From assembly GCA_033558025.1 (NCBI GenBank), contig JAUCEF010000007.1:3906001-3970000 (forward strand): a DNA stretch of 64,000 nucleotides, in the 5' to 3' direction. The position numbers and the translations under genes are program-made. The notes below the pieces were generated by a model. That model was not told the origin of the DNA. It searched no databases and was given only the letters and a program-made list of their open reading frames with translations. Every line of letters starts with the position of its first letter. Position 1 is the stretch's first letter. Positions 42,338 through 56,300 of the stretch are shown piece by piece. Source of the DNA: Phytophthora sp. 'mugwort' (taxonomy: Eukaryota > Oomycota > Peronosporomycetes > Peronosporales > Peronosporaceae).

Positions 42338-44238
42338 ATGGCGTCTGAGGCGCACCTGCGCGCGCAGTATGAGGTGCGTCCTGCTTGCCTGCTTGTCCCC
42401 CCTCACCCCTTCTAAACGTGTACGTTTACCGCCCGCTTGCAGCTGCTGATGAAGGAGAACAAGCTGCTCAAGACGAGCGTGGAGAAGCTGGACCGTGAGA
42501 ATCACGACCTCAAGCGCTCGGTCTACGAGCTCACGCTGAAGTAGGGCTTACACCCCCTTTAATCGCATTATCGGCCCACTATGCGAAATCAAGGGAATCA
42601 CAGAAGTTGAAGTTTACCTACTGACCATCACTCTCCTACCCAGACTGGATTCGGCCCACGCGCCGTCGACCCGCGCGGCGGCCGCCGAGCCCTTCGCCAT
42701 CGCGGACCTGCTGGCCATCCCCGCCCCGAGCGCTGAGGCAGCCGCCGAGTCGTCTTTCCGCCGCGCGCACGGCGGCTCGGGCGCGCTCTTGGGCGCCAAG
42801 GGCGACCTCTTTGATGCTGACGCGGATGGAGATGCCCGCGTGTTGGTGCACAAATCGACGCTGCGCGCGCACGGTGGCGCTGTTTATACGGCAAAGTTCT
42901 CGCCCTGTGGGCGGCTGCTGGCATCCGGCAGCTTCGACTGCAAGGTGATGCTTTGGGACGTGACCACCAAGTTCAATCAGCCTCAACTGGCGGCGCTCTC
43001 GAGACACTCGCAGCTCGTGATTGACGTGAGCTGGGCCGAGGATAGCGCCACGCTCGTGTCGGGCAGCTACGACCACACGGTCAAGCTCTGGGATGTCGAG
43101 AAGAGCCAGCTTATCGCAAGCAAGGAGGTGGACGGACTCGTGCAATGCGTGGCTCTCAACATGTCCGGTATGGAGAAGCGGCGTATTTTGTGCTGTTAAA
43201 AGGTGTTGTGCTGACGGCAGGATGGATGTCTCTGTTGGTGCAGACAACAACCAGTACTTCTTGGGTTCCAGCAAGTGCTGTCTGCACATGGCAGACGCGC
43301 GTTCGGAGGTGTGCCGCACGTGGACCAACGACGCCATGGTGAACGCGCTCCATGTTGCTCATGACGGCCTCACTGTGACCACAGGTGACAGCAAGGTTCG
43401 GCATTGCTACTGAAACGATTTGCTGCCGAAAAGGGGTTGCTGACGCGTGGGTTTCTTGTTACAGGGCATGCTGAAGACGTGGGATGTTCGCATGGATGCG
43501 TGTCTGGAGGAGTTGTCGGTGCTAAACGACCCATCCAGACACGCGATCTCGCACATCCACGCTTCGCCTGCTAGCGATGGCGGTGATGACGGTCGTTTCC
43601 TTGGCGTAAACAGCTACGACAACATCCTGCGTGTGTACGACCGACGCTCCAAACTCATCAGCTCTCGTAGCTCTAGGCGCGGCCCTGGAGGTGGGAGCGA
43701 CAGCCGTGACAGTGATCAACTGCAGCTGGTGTGCTCCGTCTCCGGCCATAAGAACAAGAACTGGCCGATCAAGAGTTCCTTCTTCCGTGGTGACGGCTAC
43801 AAGTACAAGCTGGCACTACCACCCCGAGGACGACTCAGTGGTGGTTTAGGCAGCGGTTCTGGTTCCGGCTCGCGCCGCAAACTCACGGATGGCGACGGAG
43901 AAGACTTCGCTGATGCGAGTGGCGAGCGCGGATCCATGGATTCGTCCCGCGAAACCCTGCTACTTGCTACCGGTAGTGCTGACCGCCACATTTACTTGCA
44001 CGAGGTGACGCCGTCCAAGCATGTAGATGGCAACGGAGGAAGCAAGAATAATGTCTCTGGCAAGCACGCACAAACCCTTGTGCAGAAGATCGATGCCCAC
44101 AACGACCGTGTATACTGCGTGGACTTCCACCCGACCGAGCCCATTCTGGCTTCAGCTTCAGCGGATTGTTCCATCAAGATCTGGCTGCCACGCTCTGGCT
44201 CCAGCTCGGTTACACGTCTCGCGAAGTCCAAGAGCTAA
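42338..44238 (+). CDS. Coiled-coil/WD40 repeat protein
   Basis: Five exons by frame and splice sites: 42338-42373, 42443-42540, 42644-43167, 43244-43395 and 43465-44238, giving 527 residues. Residues 13-45 (LLMKENKLLKTSVEKLDREN and on) are a Leu-rich helix, likely a coiled coil. An Ala-rich linker follows. A WD40 propeller begins at about residue 119: AVYTAKFSPCGRLLASGSFD and WDV; SWAEDSATLVSGSYDHTVKL and WDV; MLKTWDVRM. The last blade is VYCVDFHPTEPILASASADC with IKIW. An internal Gly/Ser/Asp-rich insert lies between KNKNWPIKSSFFRG and the last blades. It probably scaffolds a protein complex. Partner and pathway are not evident, and I did not match it to a named WD40 subfamily. The donor at 42541 (GTAGGG) is slightly unusual; without splicing, TAG would stop translation there. 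Confidence 0.82.
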
Positions 44239-44351
44239 GTGCAGGTATGCACCCATATGTAGGCTTCGGCACGAGTTCATCGTCAACGGACCAAGCAGAA
44301 GCCAAGCAGAAAACGAAAAAAGTGTATAATATTAATGAACGCTCACGTAGC

Positions 44352-47300
44352 TCATGTTGCAAGCAGGACGCGTTTACGGCGGCGCTTGTCATTGAGCTGA
44401 GCTTCGGCATCCTCTTGCTGCTTCACCTGTACCTTGCGAGAAGCTCGGTCTAGCCAGGAACGCGCCTTCGACTGCCAGGCAAACTCGCGAGCGCGAACAA
44501 CTCCACGAGCTTCTTTGCGCAGTGCCAGGATACGATGCTGAGCCAGAGCTCGTCGACTCGCCACAGCAGCTTCAGCCAGAGCTAGCTTCCGAGTAAACGC
44601 GTCTTCTTTCTGCTGAGTCTTCGTGCGTGCAGATTCCTCCATGGATTCAAGCTCGGTCCGTCTGTCTTCGGCCATCTTCGCCAGGTATGTGCGGTGCTCT
44701 GCGACCAAAGCGGGAACCAATTCTCCTGCTTCCCGAGCTTGACGTTGAGCAGCAGCAAACTCCGTCTCCTTCTGTTTGTAGGCGTCCAGCAGCTCAAATT
44801 CTCGAGCAGCAACCCGAACTTTGGCATCTTCACGCTCTTTGGCAATGAGCCCGGCGAAAGTCTTTTCCTCCGCGGCAGTAGTAGATCGCTTTTCCTCGAC
44901 GAAGGTCTCGACATCTCGTTCAGTGGCACGGATCTTCTGAGCCAGGTCCTCATCAACACGAGCCTGTTCTTCTGCTAGGTGGGCGCCATCGTCACGTAGC
45001 GCCAACCCAGCTTCGCGCAATTCACGCCCAAAGAACCAGTCGTCGGCTTCCACGATTTGGTCGTTGAGTGTCTGCAGCTTTTCGCGCAACTCGGCGGCGG
45101 CGTTACGTGCCGCAGACTCACGAAGGTCTCGAGCTTCCCATACCCAGCGAAGCGCTAGTGCTCGGGCGGCTTCGTTCAGCTCCAGTCGCCAATGGCGTGA
45201 TGGATCCCTGCCTTCATCGTCCGAGTCGACGTGATCCTTCTTACCCGCTCGTCGACGAGAGCGTTTGAGTTTGCGTGCATAGCGCTCCATCTCCTCCTGT
45301 GCTTCGGGTCGAGGAAAGGCGCCTCCCAGCCGCTTTCTGGCAGCTAGCAACCATTTCGTGAGCACTCGACCTTCAATGGCCCCACGTGCTACTACGATGG
45401 GAGCGAACGGTACGTCGCCTCCATCTTCGTCACTGCCTTCATCGCTCGAGAATTCGTCCGTGCGTAGCTTTCGCATCCCCGCAACAAGCTTGTTGGCCTT
45501 GTTCCCCAAGGCCTGCTGTCTCGAGGTCAAGCACACGTTGCAGAGCGTGGCGAAGTCTGCGTGCTTGCGGAAGAAAGCTTTCCACAAGTCGGCGTCCATT
45601 TCCTGCGTTCCAAGCTCGCTCTCGAACCCGTCGATGAGTCGATCTAACCCACGTGGATCATGTTCCTTTGCTCCATCTTTTGCTGCCAGGTCGACATGAA
45701 GCGTGTATCCTCCGTCCTCGCGTTTGCCGCAGACACAGCACTCGCTTTGTCGACTAGCAGCCACGATACCTGCTATGAGTTTGGCAAAGGTCCGGCGCTT
45801 CCGAGCTCTCGCCAGCCAGTACAGCGCCAAGTCACGCGATGCCCCCTCCACCGGCACGTTTGACCACGACCGCCGCATTTTCTCCAGCTCGTCTTCAGAG
45901 TCCGACGAGATGTCGGACCTGTCATCTTTGAGTCGCCGTCCTTCGCCCATGTTGACCAGCTCATGGTAGAGATCACGGATATATTCCGAGTTGGGGCGGC
46001 CGTCACCCGCCGGACCGTCGGATGCTTGCAGTGTGCGCGGCGTGAAGAGTTCGGCGAGATGTTGCAGGACCCACGGCCGGTTCCGCTCCAGGAACCTGTG
46101 TCGGAACCGTTCCGAGTTGAGAGCCCGTAGCTCCAGTCGCTCTCGTTCAAGCTCCCGTTGTCTACCAGCGCCTAGAGCAAGCTTTGCCGCGAGGTCTTCG
46201 TCCAGCGTACCGTCAGCGAGTTTACGCGGCTTCCATACCTTTAACCTGTTTCCAAGCTTCATGCAGGTGAGTTCCAGATTCCGCATTAAGTAATAGACCA
46301 CGCCGATGATAAAAAGCGTGATCGGGTCTCCGAAGAAACTGTAGCTGGCACGAAGACACACTGAGACTCCCAACATGCTCAGGAGAATACCCGCTGAGTA
46401 TACGAGAAGCAAAAAGTAGAGCTGGGACGAGAAGCAAAGCACATCCAGGCTTTGGCAGCTAGGGTGAATGCTTTCGTCCGCTGCCGTGTGGGCCAGCGGC
46501 CAGCGAGTATCTCGTGTGGCAAAGCGGTGCCTCTGGTACGCCGAGTACTCGTAGAGCTTCCATCCGTGCGCCAGCTCCATCGTGTTGAGCTGAAGCGCTC
46601 CAAGGACGAAGTTGCTGGGGATGATGAACACAGAGAAGAGCGCGTAGTACAGCAAGTCGGTCTGTCTGACACCGTAAAGCGCTGGCATTTGCGTATCGTC
46701 GCTGAAGAAGGCCTGGAACGCCAGCAGAGTCGGCGCGATGAAGAGCTCTGTGAACACCACGCTATAGCCAGCTACTCCTTCGAGCACGGCTTCCACTCCT
46801 GCAGCTTGGTTATCGATCCGCTCACACACTCGTTGCCATTCCGCTTCCTCCTGAGTCTTTTGCTCGCGAGTACGTCGCCGTCGCTTCTTCATCCGTCGGT
46901 GAAGCGAGAGACGCCACTTCGGCCACGTGGCACGCATGCGACGAAGCAACGGCGCCGTGTACAGGTGCTCAACCATCACCAGCGTCAAGTTGACAAAGTA
47001 AAACATAGTGAAGCCGATGAAATCCGCCGAGCCCATAGCCATCATACTCTCCGAGGCCGACAACACGACGGCAAAAGGCATGACCAGCAGCTTCTCGTGC
47101 AAGAAATGCTCCAGCACGAACTCCATCACTGCTCGCATTACCTTGAAGAAGATGAGGTAGCCGTAAATGTTGTTCGTGAATGATGGCGAGTACGAGAATT
47201 CCCAGAAAACCAGCATCGCAGCCATGAAGCCCCCAGTCGTGAGCAGAAAGTTGGCGCGTTTCCAAGCTCGAGGATCCCAGTATTCGTTTTCTGCTTCGTC

Positions 47301-50300
47301 TTCTTCTTTATCAGCTTCGACTGAGAACGGGTCGGTGGGTGCAGTCACAGACATCTCCTTGTACGCATTGTCTTCAGGCTTTGCATCTAGCGTCTCGGGT
47401 ACCAGCAATCTTGACCCGAGCAGCAAGAGGTAGATCCCAATCACAACCAAACTCAGTCCGACTCGACCGCGCTTGTAGTTTTGCACACGCGTCTTGGTCA
47501 GCGAGATCTGGTCCAGCCAGTCCCCAGCCGTGGCCTCAAATGACGCCGCACTCGGCGAATTGAGTGGGTCCGTTGAAGCGAACGCGTGCCACCACGTGTA
47601 AATGAGCACACACGCTACGAATATCGGTACAGACGCCATGAAGATGCCGATCGGGGGCGGCGTGGCCACGTTCTTGAGCAGCAGCTTCATACGGAACTTG
47701 GGTGGCCGCTTCATCTTGGTGAACAACCGATTGATCACCCAGATGACAAACTATCAGGCAAAAAAAATACACACACATACTGAGTGAGAACGTACCAACG
47801 CAAGCAGAAGACGATTGCATGGATCAATTTACCCCAAGGATCATGCTGGCCATGGCGACAAGTGTGAAGAAGCCCAGATACACGTCTACGGTGAACTGGA
47901 ATAGGTTCATGAGCTCGAACCAGTTCAACGGTTCCCACGAAATCTGCAGCGTGTAGGCTTTCGACGCCAATTGATTCGTCGCCTTACTGATAACGCACGG
48001 GTAAATGTCCTTCTTGGCCAACGTGGCCAGCAAATCCGCAGACCGTGTCACTGCGCACAGGTTGCCAAAGTTCACCGAGGCCTCGACAAGTCTCTTTTGG
48101 CCGGGTGTGACCTGGTAGTAACTCAAGTTTAGATACACCTCTTGCGGCACTGCTAACGCTACACCGGCGTCTCCCCCCACTGATAGCAGCATACCACAAA
48201 CACATACCCAATGGTTAGTGACTCAAGCACAGAACAAGCTACCAGCTTACACGCTTACCTTTAACTGGAATGAGAGCGTCAGTGCCCAAGTAGCTCTGCA
48301 ACGTATCGGAGCGTCCCCAACCTGTGCCAGTGAGGACGTCGCCTTCAGCGACAAAGGCATCGGCTGCTGTCGGGTCACGCGTGATGTAGAACAACGTTGT
48401 TCCCGTGGGTGCCTCATACCAGCGCAGCTTCTCAGCTCCACCTTCGAGGTTTTCCTCGTACAAACACGATAGACTCACGCCACGCTGGAACGTTTGGAAG
48501 GTCGTAGCTGGTGCGGACGACTCGGAGCTCGAAGTGAGGGACGATACCCCCGATGACAGCGACGATAGAAGCGACGTAGACGCTGCTATCTCGGCTGTGT
48601 ACTCGATCGAGCATTTATCGGCATTCGGGGTGAGCTTTTTCCTCCACGGATACTGATCCACCTCGACCGTTTGCTCGTAACTTACAAACGTACAGTCTGG
48701 ATGTGTCTCGAGCATTTTAAAGAGGAAAATGTTCGAGTCAAACCCTCGACAGGACGAGAAGTACGGCAGATACGGGAGAGCGAGAAACTCCGAGCCGCCA
48801 AGCTTCTGAGCCCACCACGAATCCGAGCGCAGCATGTTTTCCAGTGGATCCGGAACTGAGTACAAGCCAAAGTAATCCGTTGGTGGGACCACGACGGCGT
48901 CAGTATCCATCGTCGTGCCGTTGCTGCTCGCATTCGCGTCGGTCATCGAGATGAGCTCGCCAAGGCTGTTTTGCTCACTGTTGCGGACGTACCCACGTTT
49001 GGTCGGGAGCTCGGGGTCTCCGACAAAGATGTCGGACATGCGGTTGATGATCACCGAACGCGCGACCTGCTGCTTGAATGTGAGTGTGCCAGCTACTCGA
49101 ACGTACTCTTCGGGCAGATTTAATGGCAGCATCAAGTCGTTCATGTCGGCTTGTTGCATGACTGCGAGGAACGTGTTGGTCGATGGTGTCGATGGAGAAT
49201 AGTCGGCGCGACCAGGTGTAAAGACGGTGAGATCGAAGCGGTCTTCGGTGAATCCTCGAGCAAAGTCGCGGACGTACAGTCCGTGCACTAATTCTACGGC
49301 GATAGTGAGCTCTGTTCGTGCCAGCGCAGCCACACTGAACTGCAGATACCCGTGTTTGTTATCCGGGAAGCCGCGGTCCAGCCCAGTGCTGTCCTCGAAG
49401 TAGTATGGCATTTCCTGCCGCTCACACGAACAGCACCCGGCAATATTTGTGGTTTCGTTGCTTCCGCTGTCTGCAGCGCTTCTCAATACTTCGGCAAGAG
49501 GAAGCGTGCGTTTCTCACAGAAGAAGGGCATGTTGTTGCAGATAAACTGGTCTCCATCGTACATCTTCAAGCAGTTTTCGTACAGCCGTGACGCCGTGGT
49601 GTTATCGTTGTCCGGGTACGTGCAGCTGGGAGGTTCATCGGCCAGGTCGCACTTGTACTGAGGCGGACAAGGCTTGCAGTCCTGGTACACAGAGATCTGG
49701 TAGTGTGCACCGTACGTGAGGTTACGTTCGAGCTGGGTCGTGTTAAGCGTAACCACGGCCGCCTCGAACGGTTCCAGGACGATGCTGCCCAGTCCGTGGC
49801 CCGTGACTCCAGTCAAGTCTTGGAAGTCCGAGCCATTCAGCAGACGAGCACTTGTCGACGGTATGGGGCTGATCCGTTCGAGCACTTCGTCTCCCGTCTT
49901 GACGCAGAGAGAAATGGCGTCGGCCCCTGCACTGGACGTGGTTCCATTCGGACACTTGAACATCTGCGAGCACGCGCAAGCGTCCAGTCTAATCAGATCT
50001 TCATCGCTCTCCTCGCTCGAACCCGAAACGAACCCCGCGATGTCGGGTGTATCTTCTCCGAAGGTCTCGATCAACTGGACTGCATGGTGTAAATCGTACA
50101 CGAAGGGGTCGACGGGAGCAACTTGTGCCGCATATTTTGCCTCGACGAGAGTCCGGAGCTTTGCGTACGACTGCACCTTTGACGTTTCTCTCCACGTCGT
50201 CTGAAAACTAACCCCGGTTCCTCCGTCAGCTACTAGCGCCGTCAGATTTACCGGCTTGGATCCGTGCGTGCCTTGAAAGACGCACTGAATGGCCGAGTTG

Positions 50301-53300
50301 TGCACGTCAGGCCAGCCAAACCGCTTCGGATCGTACACCGTAGGCGTCTTCGTGGACGGTTCTACTGTGCACTTCCAGAGCTGGAAGACACGACGTACGA
50401 CCTTGGTTTGTGCCACGCAGTCGCACTCGTTACGACGCAGCGCGAGCTCCACCGTCCTCCACTTGTGATCGCGAGCACACAAGCGGTTTTGCTCCTCGGC
50501 TCGGTTCACCACAATTCTGTTGGAGGCGTTACTGGGATCCTGTCGAAGCCGGAAAATCTCCAGGAGGGCGCCGTCGACGCCGTCAAAGCAGCGCATGTCG
50601 TGAGCCGATACCACCCGAATGTCGCCTTCTCCGACGTATTTTGTGTAGTTCATGTACAGGAACGGGTTGCTCTGTTCGCTTGAGAGACGTCGACGCAGTG
50701 CATCGTTCGCAATCTCCCCAAAGAACGGATTCGCAGTACCCGTGGGGCAGAAATACCCAGCAGGGCACACGTAGCGCTCTTTTTGCGACTCGGCGGTGCC
50801 AGCGACGCAGTATTTCCCTGCCGGACAGAGCTCGTGAAGCTGCCCTCGCGGCGAATCGAGCGTTAGATCAGGAGTGGTGCCAGCTCCGCAGACATACCCG
50901 GCCGGACAAAGGTGCGAGAAAGCCGTGTCGGCCGTCGTTGACGAGTCACAGACATAGCCTTCGGGACATGGCTGTGCTTGTGCCACCAGCTCATCTGCAG
51001 ACGCAACTTTAGACCAGATTGAAGACGAACAGAAGACGTCCGCCTCGCAAGTGCCCGGGTACCATTGCTGCTGGTACCAGAAGCCCGGCGTGCAGTTGCG
51101 TGCGACGTCGTAGGCCCTCGAAACCGGCAGATCAATCGCCAGGGAGCCCCGTGCAAACATGTTGGGCGGAGGATACTGGCCGTCGTCGCCATAGCCTTGA
51201 TGGGGGACTCCAGCTCCCGTGCTGATCTCGTACAACGGGCCATGGAAATCTGCAAACCGTTGGTATCGATCCGATCCTCGAGGCTGTGCGTTCTCGTAGC
51301 AGCGTCCATGGTCACGGTCTGGAAGGAAGTGAGCACCTTGGCCAAACTCGTCGATCCAAGGCTCAAGCAGCACCCCAAAGAAGTAACTCGACCCGCGTTC
51401 GAGACACTGTGCGAACGTCAAGTTGGCACTCACGGGCGTGTACACGTACGGCAGATCGTCGACCGTGCACGGGTTCGAGATGCCGTCAATGGGGCACACC
51501 GTCCCGGGCGCACACTCGAGACATTCCTCGACACCACGGAGCTCCCAGTTCTTGGACCACGTACCTTGAGGACACGCGAGACACGCCAAACCATCTGCAG
51601 ACAAGCTTCCGCGATACGAACCAGGTGGACAAATGGTAGCGACGGCCGTGCCGTCATTCTCGCATGTTGTACCTGGCGGGCACGGCACGCACTCGATCGA
51701 CTCGATCGTCGGGGCGTAATAACCCGGTGCACACTGAGCCGCAGCCACGGTCCCTTCGAGCTGAGCAAATGTACCTTTCAACGTAGGAATCGGCGCGGCC
51801 GTTCCACTTGGACACGTAAAACCTCGAGGACAGAGACCTGAACCCTTAGGCGAATACGACCCCAGTTCACAGTAGAAGCCCGCCGTACAGTTCTGCGGGT
51901 AGTGGTAGTCTCCAACGCGAACCTCGTCGGCCACAACACCTTTGAGACAGTACGTACCAGGTCGGCACGGATACGGTCTCAACCTCGTGTCGTTCCGGAA
52001 GCCGTCGGACGTCGCCGTGCCTTCAAGACAGTAGAAACCTCTTGGACAGAGACTATTTGGTGAAGCGAGTGACGTCTTGCTGCACACGTAGCCAGAAGGA
52101 CACAACGCAGGCATGACACGACCGAAACCCGGACAGATAAACCCGACTGGACACGACGAGCATTTGGACTGTGCTGTCATGCCATTGAATGTACCAGGAG
52201 GACAAGATAACGGCGCGATGTGACCTGTTTGGGGGCAGTACGACCCTGGAGGACACGGAAGACGCGTGCCGAACGGGCAGTAGAAGCCTGGAGCACACTC
52301 GCCAAAGCCGCGAGGATTGGAGCTACCTTCAGGACAATACATTGCTTCCAGACAGGGCTGAGCTGTCGAATAGTTCTTCATAAGCGAGTCGCTCGCTGCA
52401 GTGCCCGGGTGACAGTACGAGCCAGCAGGACACGGCACAGGTCGTCGTAGCGCAAAGTCCGTGGAGTCATAGTCGAAGTACGTATTCTCGACTCGGAGGT
52501 TGTCTGCGTCTGCGAGTCGCACGCAGGAATCATCAAGACAGAACCGGCCACGCGTCGGCGTCTCGAACGAAGAGCCTGGCGCTAATGGGAGCTGTCGTAG
52601 CTCCATCCAGAACCGTGACGGGTGCGCACTTAGCTGCAAGCCAAAGTCCTCCGTCTCGTTACGCCAGCAACCGCTCTTTCGGGCTTGAATACTGGCGAGA
52701 GGGGCTTTACCACGCTGTCGACGCAAGGTAGAAGGCTTCTCAGCAGCGGATGCAGACGCTACGAGCATGCCGATGTAGCTCGTGGTCGGCGTGCAGGTAG
52801 TCGCTGTCGTCGCTGTGCCCTCAAGACAATAATGGCCTTCCGGACAGGGCTGATCGGCCTGTTCAATCCCAGTGACGTCGCACACGTAGCCCGCGGGACA
52901 CAGCCGTGGCACGTGCATACCCGTGTGCGGACAGTGATAACCAATAGGGCATCGGAGACACGCTGGTTGAGCAGTCTGGGGCTGGTACGTCCCCCGTGGG
53001 CAAAGTGTGAAGACAGTATTCGCGACGCCGGGACAGTATGTACCTCGCGGACAGGGAAGTTTCCCGTTACCGCCTTGAAGTTGTTTCGGACAGAAGAACC
53101 CGGTCGGACAGGCACCAAGGAACTCAAACACGACGTGGCTGGTTGTGAAATCCCTCCCGTTGTTAGACACTTCGAAGAGCGCGTGTCGTGGTTGAGCCAG
53201 CTCCTGGAACTTGGTATTCCCCGCGTCATCGTACAACATCGGGTGGGCTACCTCGCACAGCAGCAACTTGGAGGTCACGAACGTCGCGGCGAACGTCTGC

Positions 53301-56300
53301 AGCCCGAGACGGCACGTCAACGCGGTCGTGTTGATAAAGTGGCGTCCAGACGCAAAAATCGCGAGCGGTTCGTCACTGTCGAACGCTTGAGTTGGGGCGA
53401 TAGCGTCGAGACGTTCGTCGTGGTAGTACACGAAGTTGATGCCCGTGAATGAGAAATCTTGTTCATTATTCGACACTTCCACGGACACTAAGCGAGTGAG
53501 ATACAGCGGGTACGGATGCGCGTCCGGGAACAAGAAAAAGCTCGCGACGTTCGGATTAGCCCATTGATTTCGGTATTCCGACAGTGGAGCAGGTACGAGT
53601 CCACCGCTATGAACTGGTAAGGGTGGCGTCGTGCACCGCATCTTCGTTGGACTAATGTACTCTCCTGGCGTCACCACGTAACCAAAGCGGCAGGCTAACA
53701 AGGAAGAGTTGACAAACGCTACACCGTCGACATCAATGCGAGTCCCAGCTCCAAACGCGGGGCCAAATGTCGGAGAAATGGAGCGCACGCGTTGCTCTGC
53801 GTAGTAGACGAACGGCACACGTGTATCCGTATAATCCTGACCATTTCTTGTCACTTGAAGCTTGAAAACGCCAGGGCTGTGAGGTGGCGCCATGCACTGA
53901 ATCTCGTCGTAGCTGATCCATTCGGCCTTCACTGCGAGCTCTGCGAACTTACAGCGTCCAGCGTCGGTTTTCCGGAACGATCTGCCCGTGATTCGAACCG
54001 AAAAGTTCCCGGTTGTCGAGCCTAAGGGAGGGAAAACCGACTCAATTTCGAGCTCGGGATCGTACGTAAACACCTTTTTGCTTAAGGTGAACATCGACGT
54101 TGCACCAACCAGCCCGTGGTTCGCCATCTCCACGTACACATCGCCTTCGCTTCGTCCACTAGGAGAGACGCACGTGAAGTGCGTGGAATTAAGAAACGTG
54201 GCGGCTGCCGTGACGCGATCCCCAAATTGACAGCGCAGAGTGCTCGTGTTCTGGAAATTAATGCCCGTGACGACAACCTCAGTCCCGCCTTGTAGAGGCC
54301 CATGAGTCGGTTCCAGCGCGTACACATCCGGCGTTGGCGTGTAGTGATACACCACCCCGTTACTGGAGTAGTCCTGGCCGTTCGAAGAGACTTCGACGGC
54401 CACTTTGACGCCATCAATGCCAAAACCTTTTTGAAGTCGTGATGTTTGAGTGACAACCGAAGACCCGCTTATTGACGCCTTGTTCAGCTCCAGCAACGGC
54501 ACGTCGAGATACACACGTGGGAACGTCACAATCCACTCGTACTCCCAATTCGAGACTACTCGTCCCAACGAGACCGTTGTCCCGGTTAAGCCAGGAAGAA
54601 CCGATATCTTCTGCGCCATCGTGGTCGCATCAACGTTAAACGGCATTGACGACGTTGTCTCGACGGTACAATGGTCGCCTATCGTCAGCTCCGTGCAAGT
54701 CTCCTTCGCACTGAGCAACGCAAACGTCCCGGTTAACGGCGACAACGTCGACGCGTACACTGCAACGTTCACACGTAAATCCGAAGGGTTTGACACTCCT
54801 ATGAGCTCGATCGTGAAAGGAATCGGAGCAATTCGCGTGCCTTCCGTCACCAACACTAGCCACGTGAAGCCGACACCAATATCTGAAGGATATCGTTCCA
54901 CGACGACAGCGCCCAGTCCAGGGATCGTCGCCAGCACAGCCTTCAACTCGGTCGCAAGCATTGTTGCAGAGCCAATGATTGTGCTTCGCTGGCCAACCCA
55001 CTCGACGTTGAACGCCACAGTCGGGATGATTACGCTTCTGTAGATGGAAATGCTCTGAATCTCGCTGTGTCCTCCGGCTCGAATCCTCTGAACGTTTGAC
55101 GTCACTGCCGTACCCGTGACCTGCTCCGTTTCCACGGTCAGTAACGACGGCGTCGCGATCGCTGCGTCAAGAGACCTGAACGTGATGTCCCAGTGAACCG
55201 AGTTCCCGTCTTGAGTCCGCGCAACGTTAATAGACGTCAAAGATGGCAGCTTCTCTAGCTGCACCTGCAGCTCCACGATACTCGCGTCGGTCACGTCAAT
55301 GGCTGTTGTCTTTTGGCTTCTGTAGCTCATCTGGACGGTTCCTCCGAGTTGAGACGTCTCTTGTGACACGAGATGAACGTGCATGGCCACGGTAGCTCCG
55401 AAGAGCGTACTGTTATAGTCAACAGTGATAAGTTGACTGGGAAGTGGCATTCCGAAGGGGAACGTGACGCTCCACGTCATTCCTCCGGCGGCATTTGGCC
55501 CAGAACGGGACACTTGCACCCCGTCGTCGTAAGGAACAGACTGAAGAACTTGAAGCGCTGTCGTCATATCTTCCGACGACACATTCCACTCAAGTGGTGG
55601 AGTCTGTACACCTCCGTACGACAGTGTGAAGGTCCCGGTTATCGCTGCCACTCCGTCCTGCACAGTCTCGCTCTTGAGCGTCACTCCCGGTCCAGTAAGT
55701 CCCTTCTCCACCAGTTGGATCTGTCCGATAGAGCCACGTTCCTTGGAGAATGTAGCTGAAAAGCTCGTGCCAAATCCCGTAGCAAGCCGCGAAACCTTCA
55801 CTTGAACCTGGTTTCCGATCCCGTTCATAGCCGACAAGGCGTTCTTCACCTCCGTCGCACTCGCATCGATGTCAAGAATGACCGACGTCCGGTTCTGCCA
55901 TTCAAAAGCGACCTGTCCCTTGAGTTGAGTGCCTTGTTGGATTACAGACGCCGAGATGTGCGGTGACTGGCCTTGTAGGTCGATATCGTGAGTCTCTAGC
56001 AGTGGAACGTCACCATCCGATCCAGAAAACGTTATCAACCACGCGCCGCCGCCGTTCACATGTCCCGGTCCCACAGCTACCGTCACGTCTTCGATCGTCG
56101 TTAAAAGCTTCAACGCTGCTTCCACTTGAGCTGCTGTGGCGTCGTAGCGCAGTGGAGACGTCGCTTGTCCAGCCAATTTCAGCACGAACGAACCGCTTAA
56201 GCTACGCCCAGTGCCGGCCGTCACTTCCGTCACGGTTTGCGTCGCGCCACAGTCTAAAAGAGGCAGATCGCCGGCCCAATCAACAAACGTGACCACCCAC

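Noticed and set aside
43221..43243. Alternative acceptor for WD40 exon 4 after CTGACGGCAG
   Set aside because: It puts the following DNNQYFLGSSKC segment out of frame; the acceptor after GTTGGTGCAG keeps it in frame.
44027..44329. Plus frame overlapping the WD40 gene 3' end
   Set aside because: Out of frame with the conserved final WD blade.
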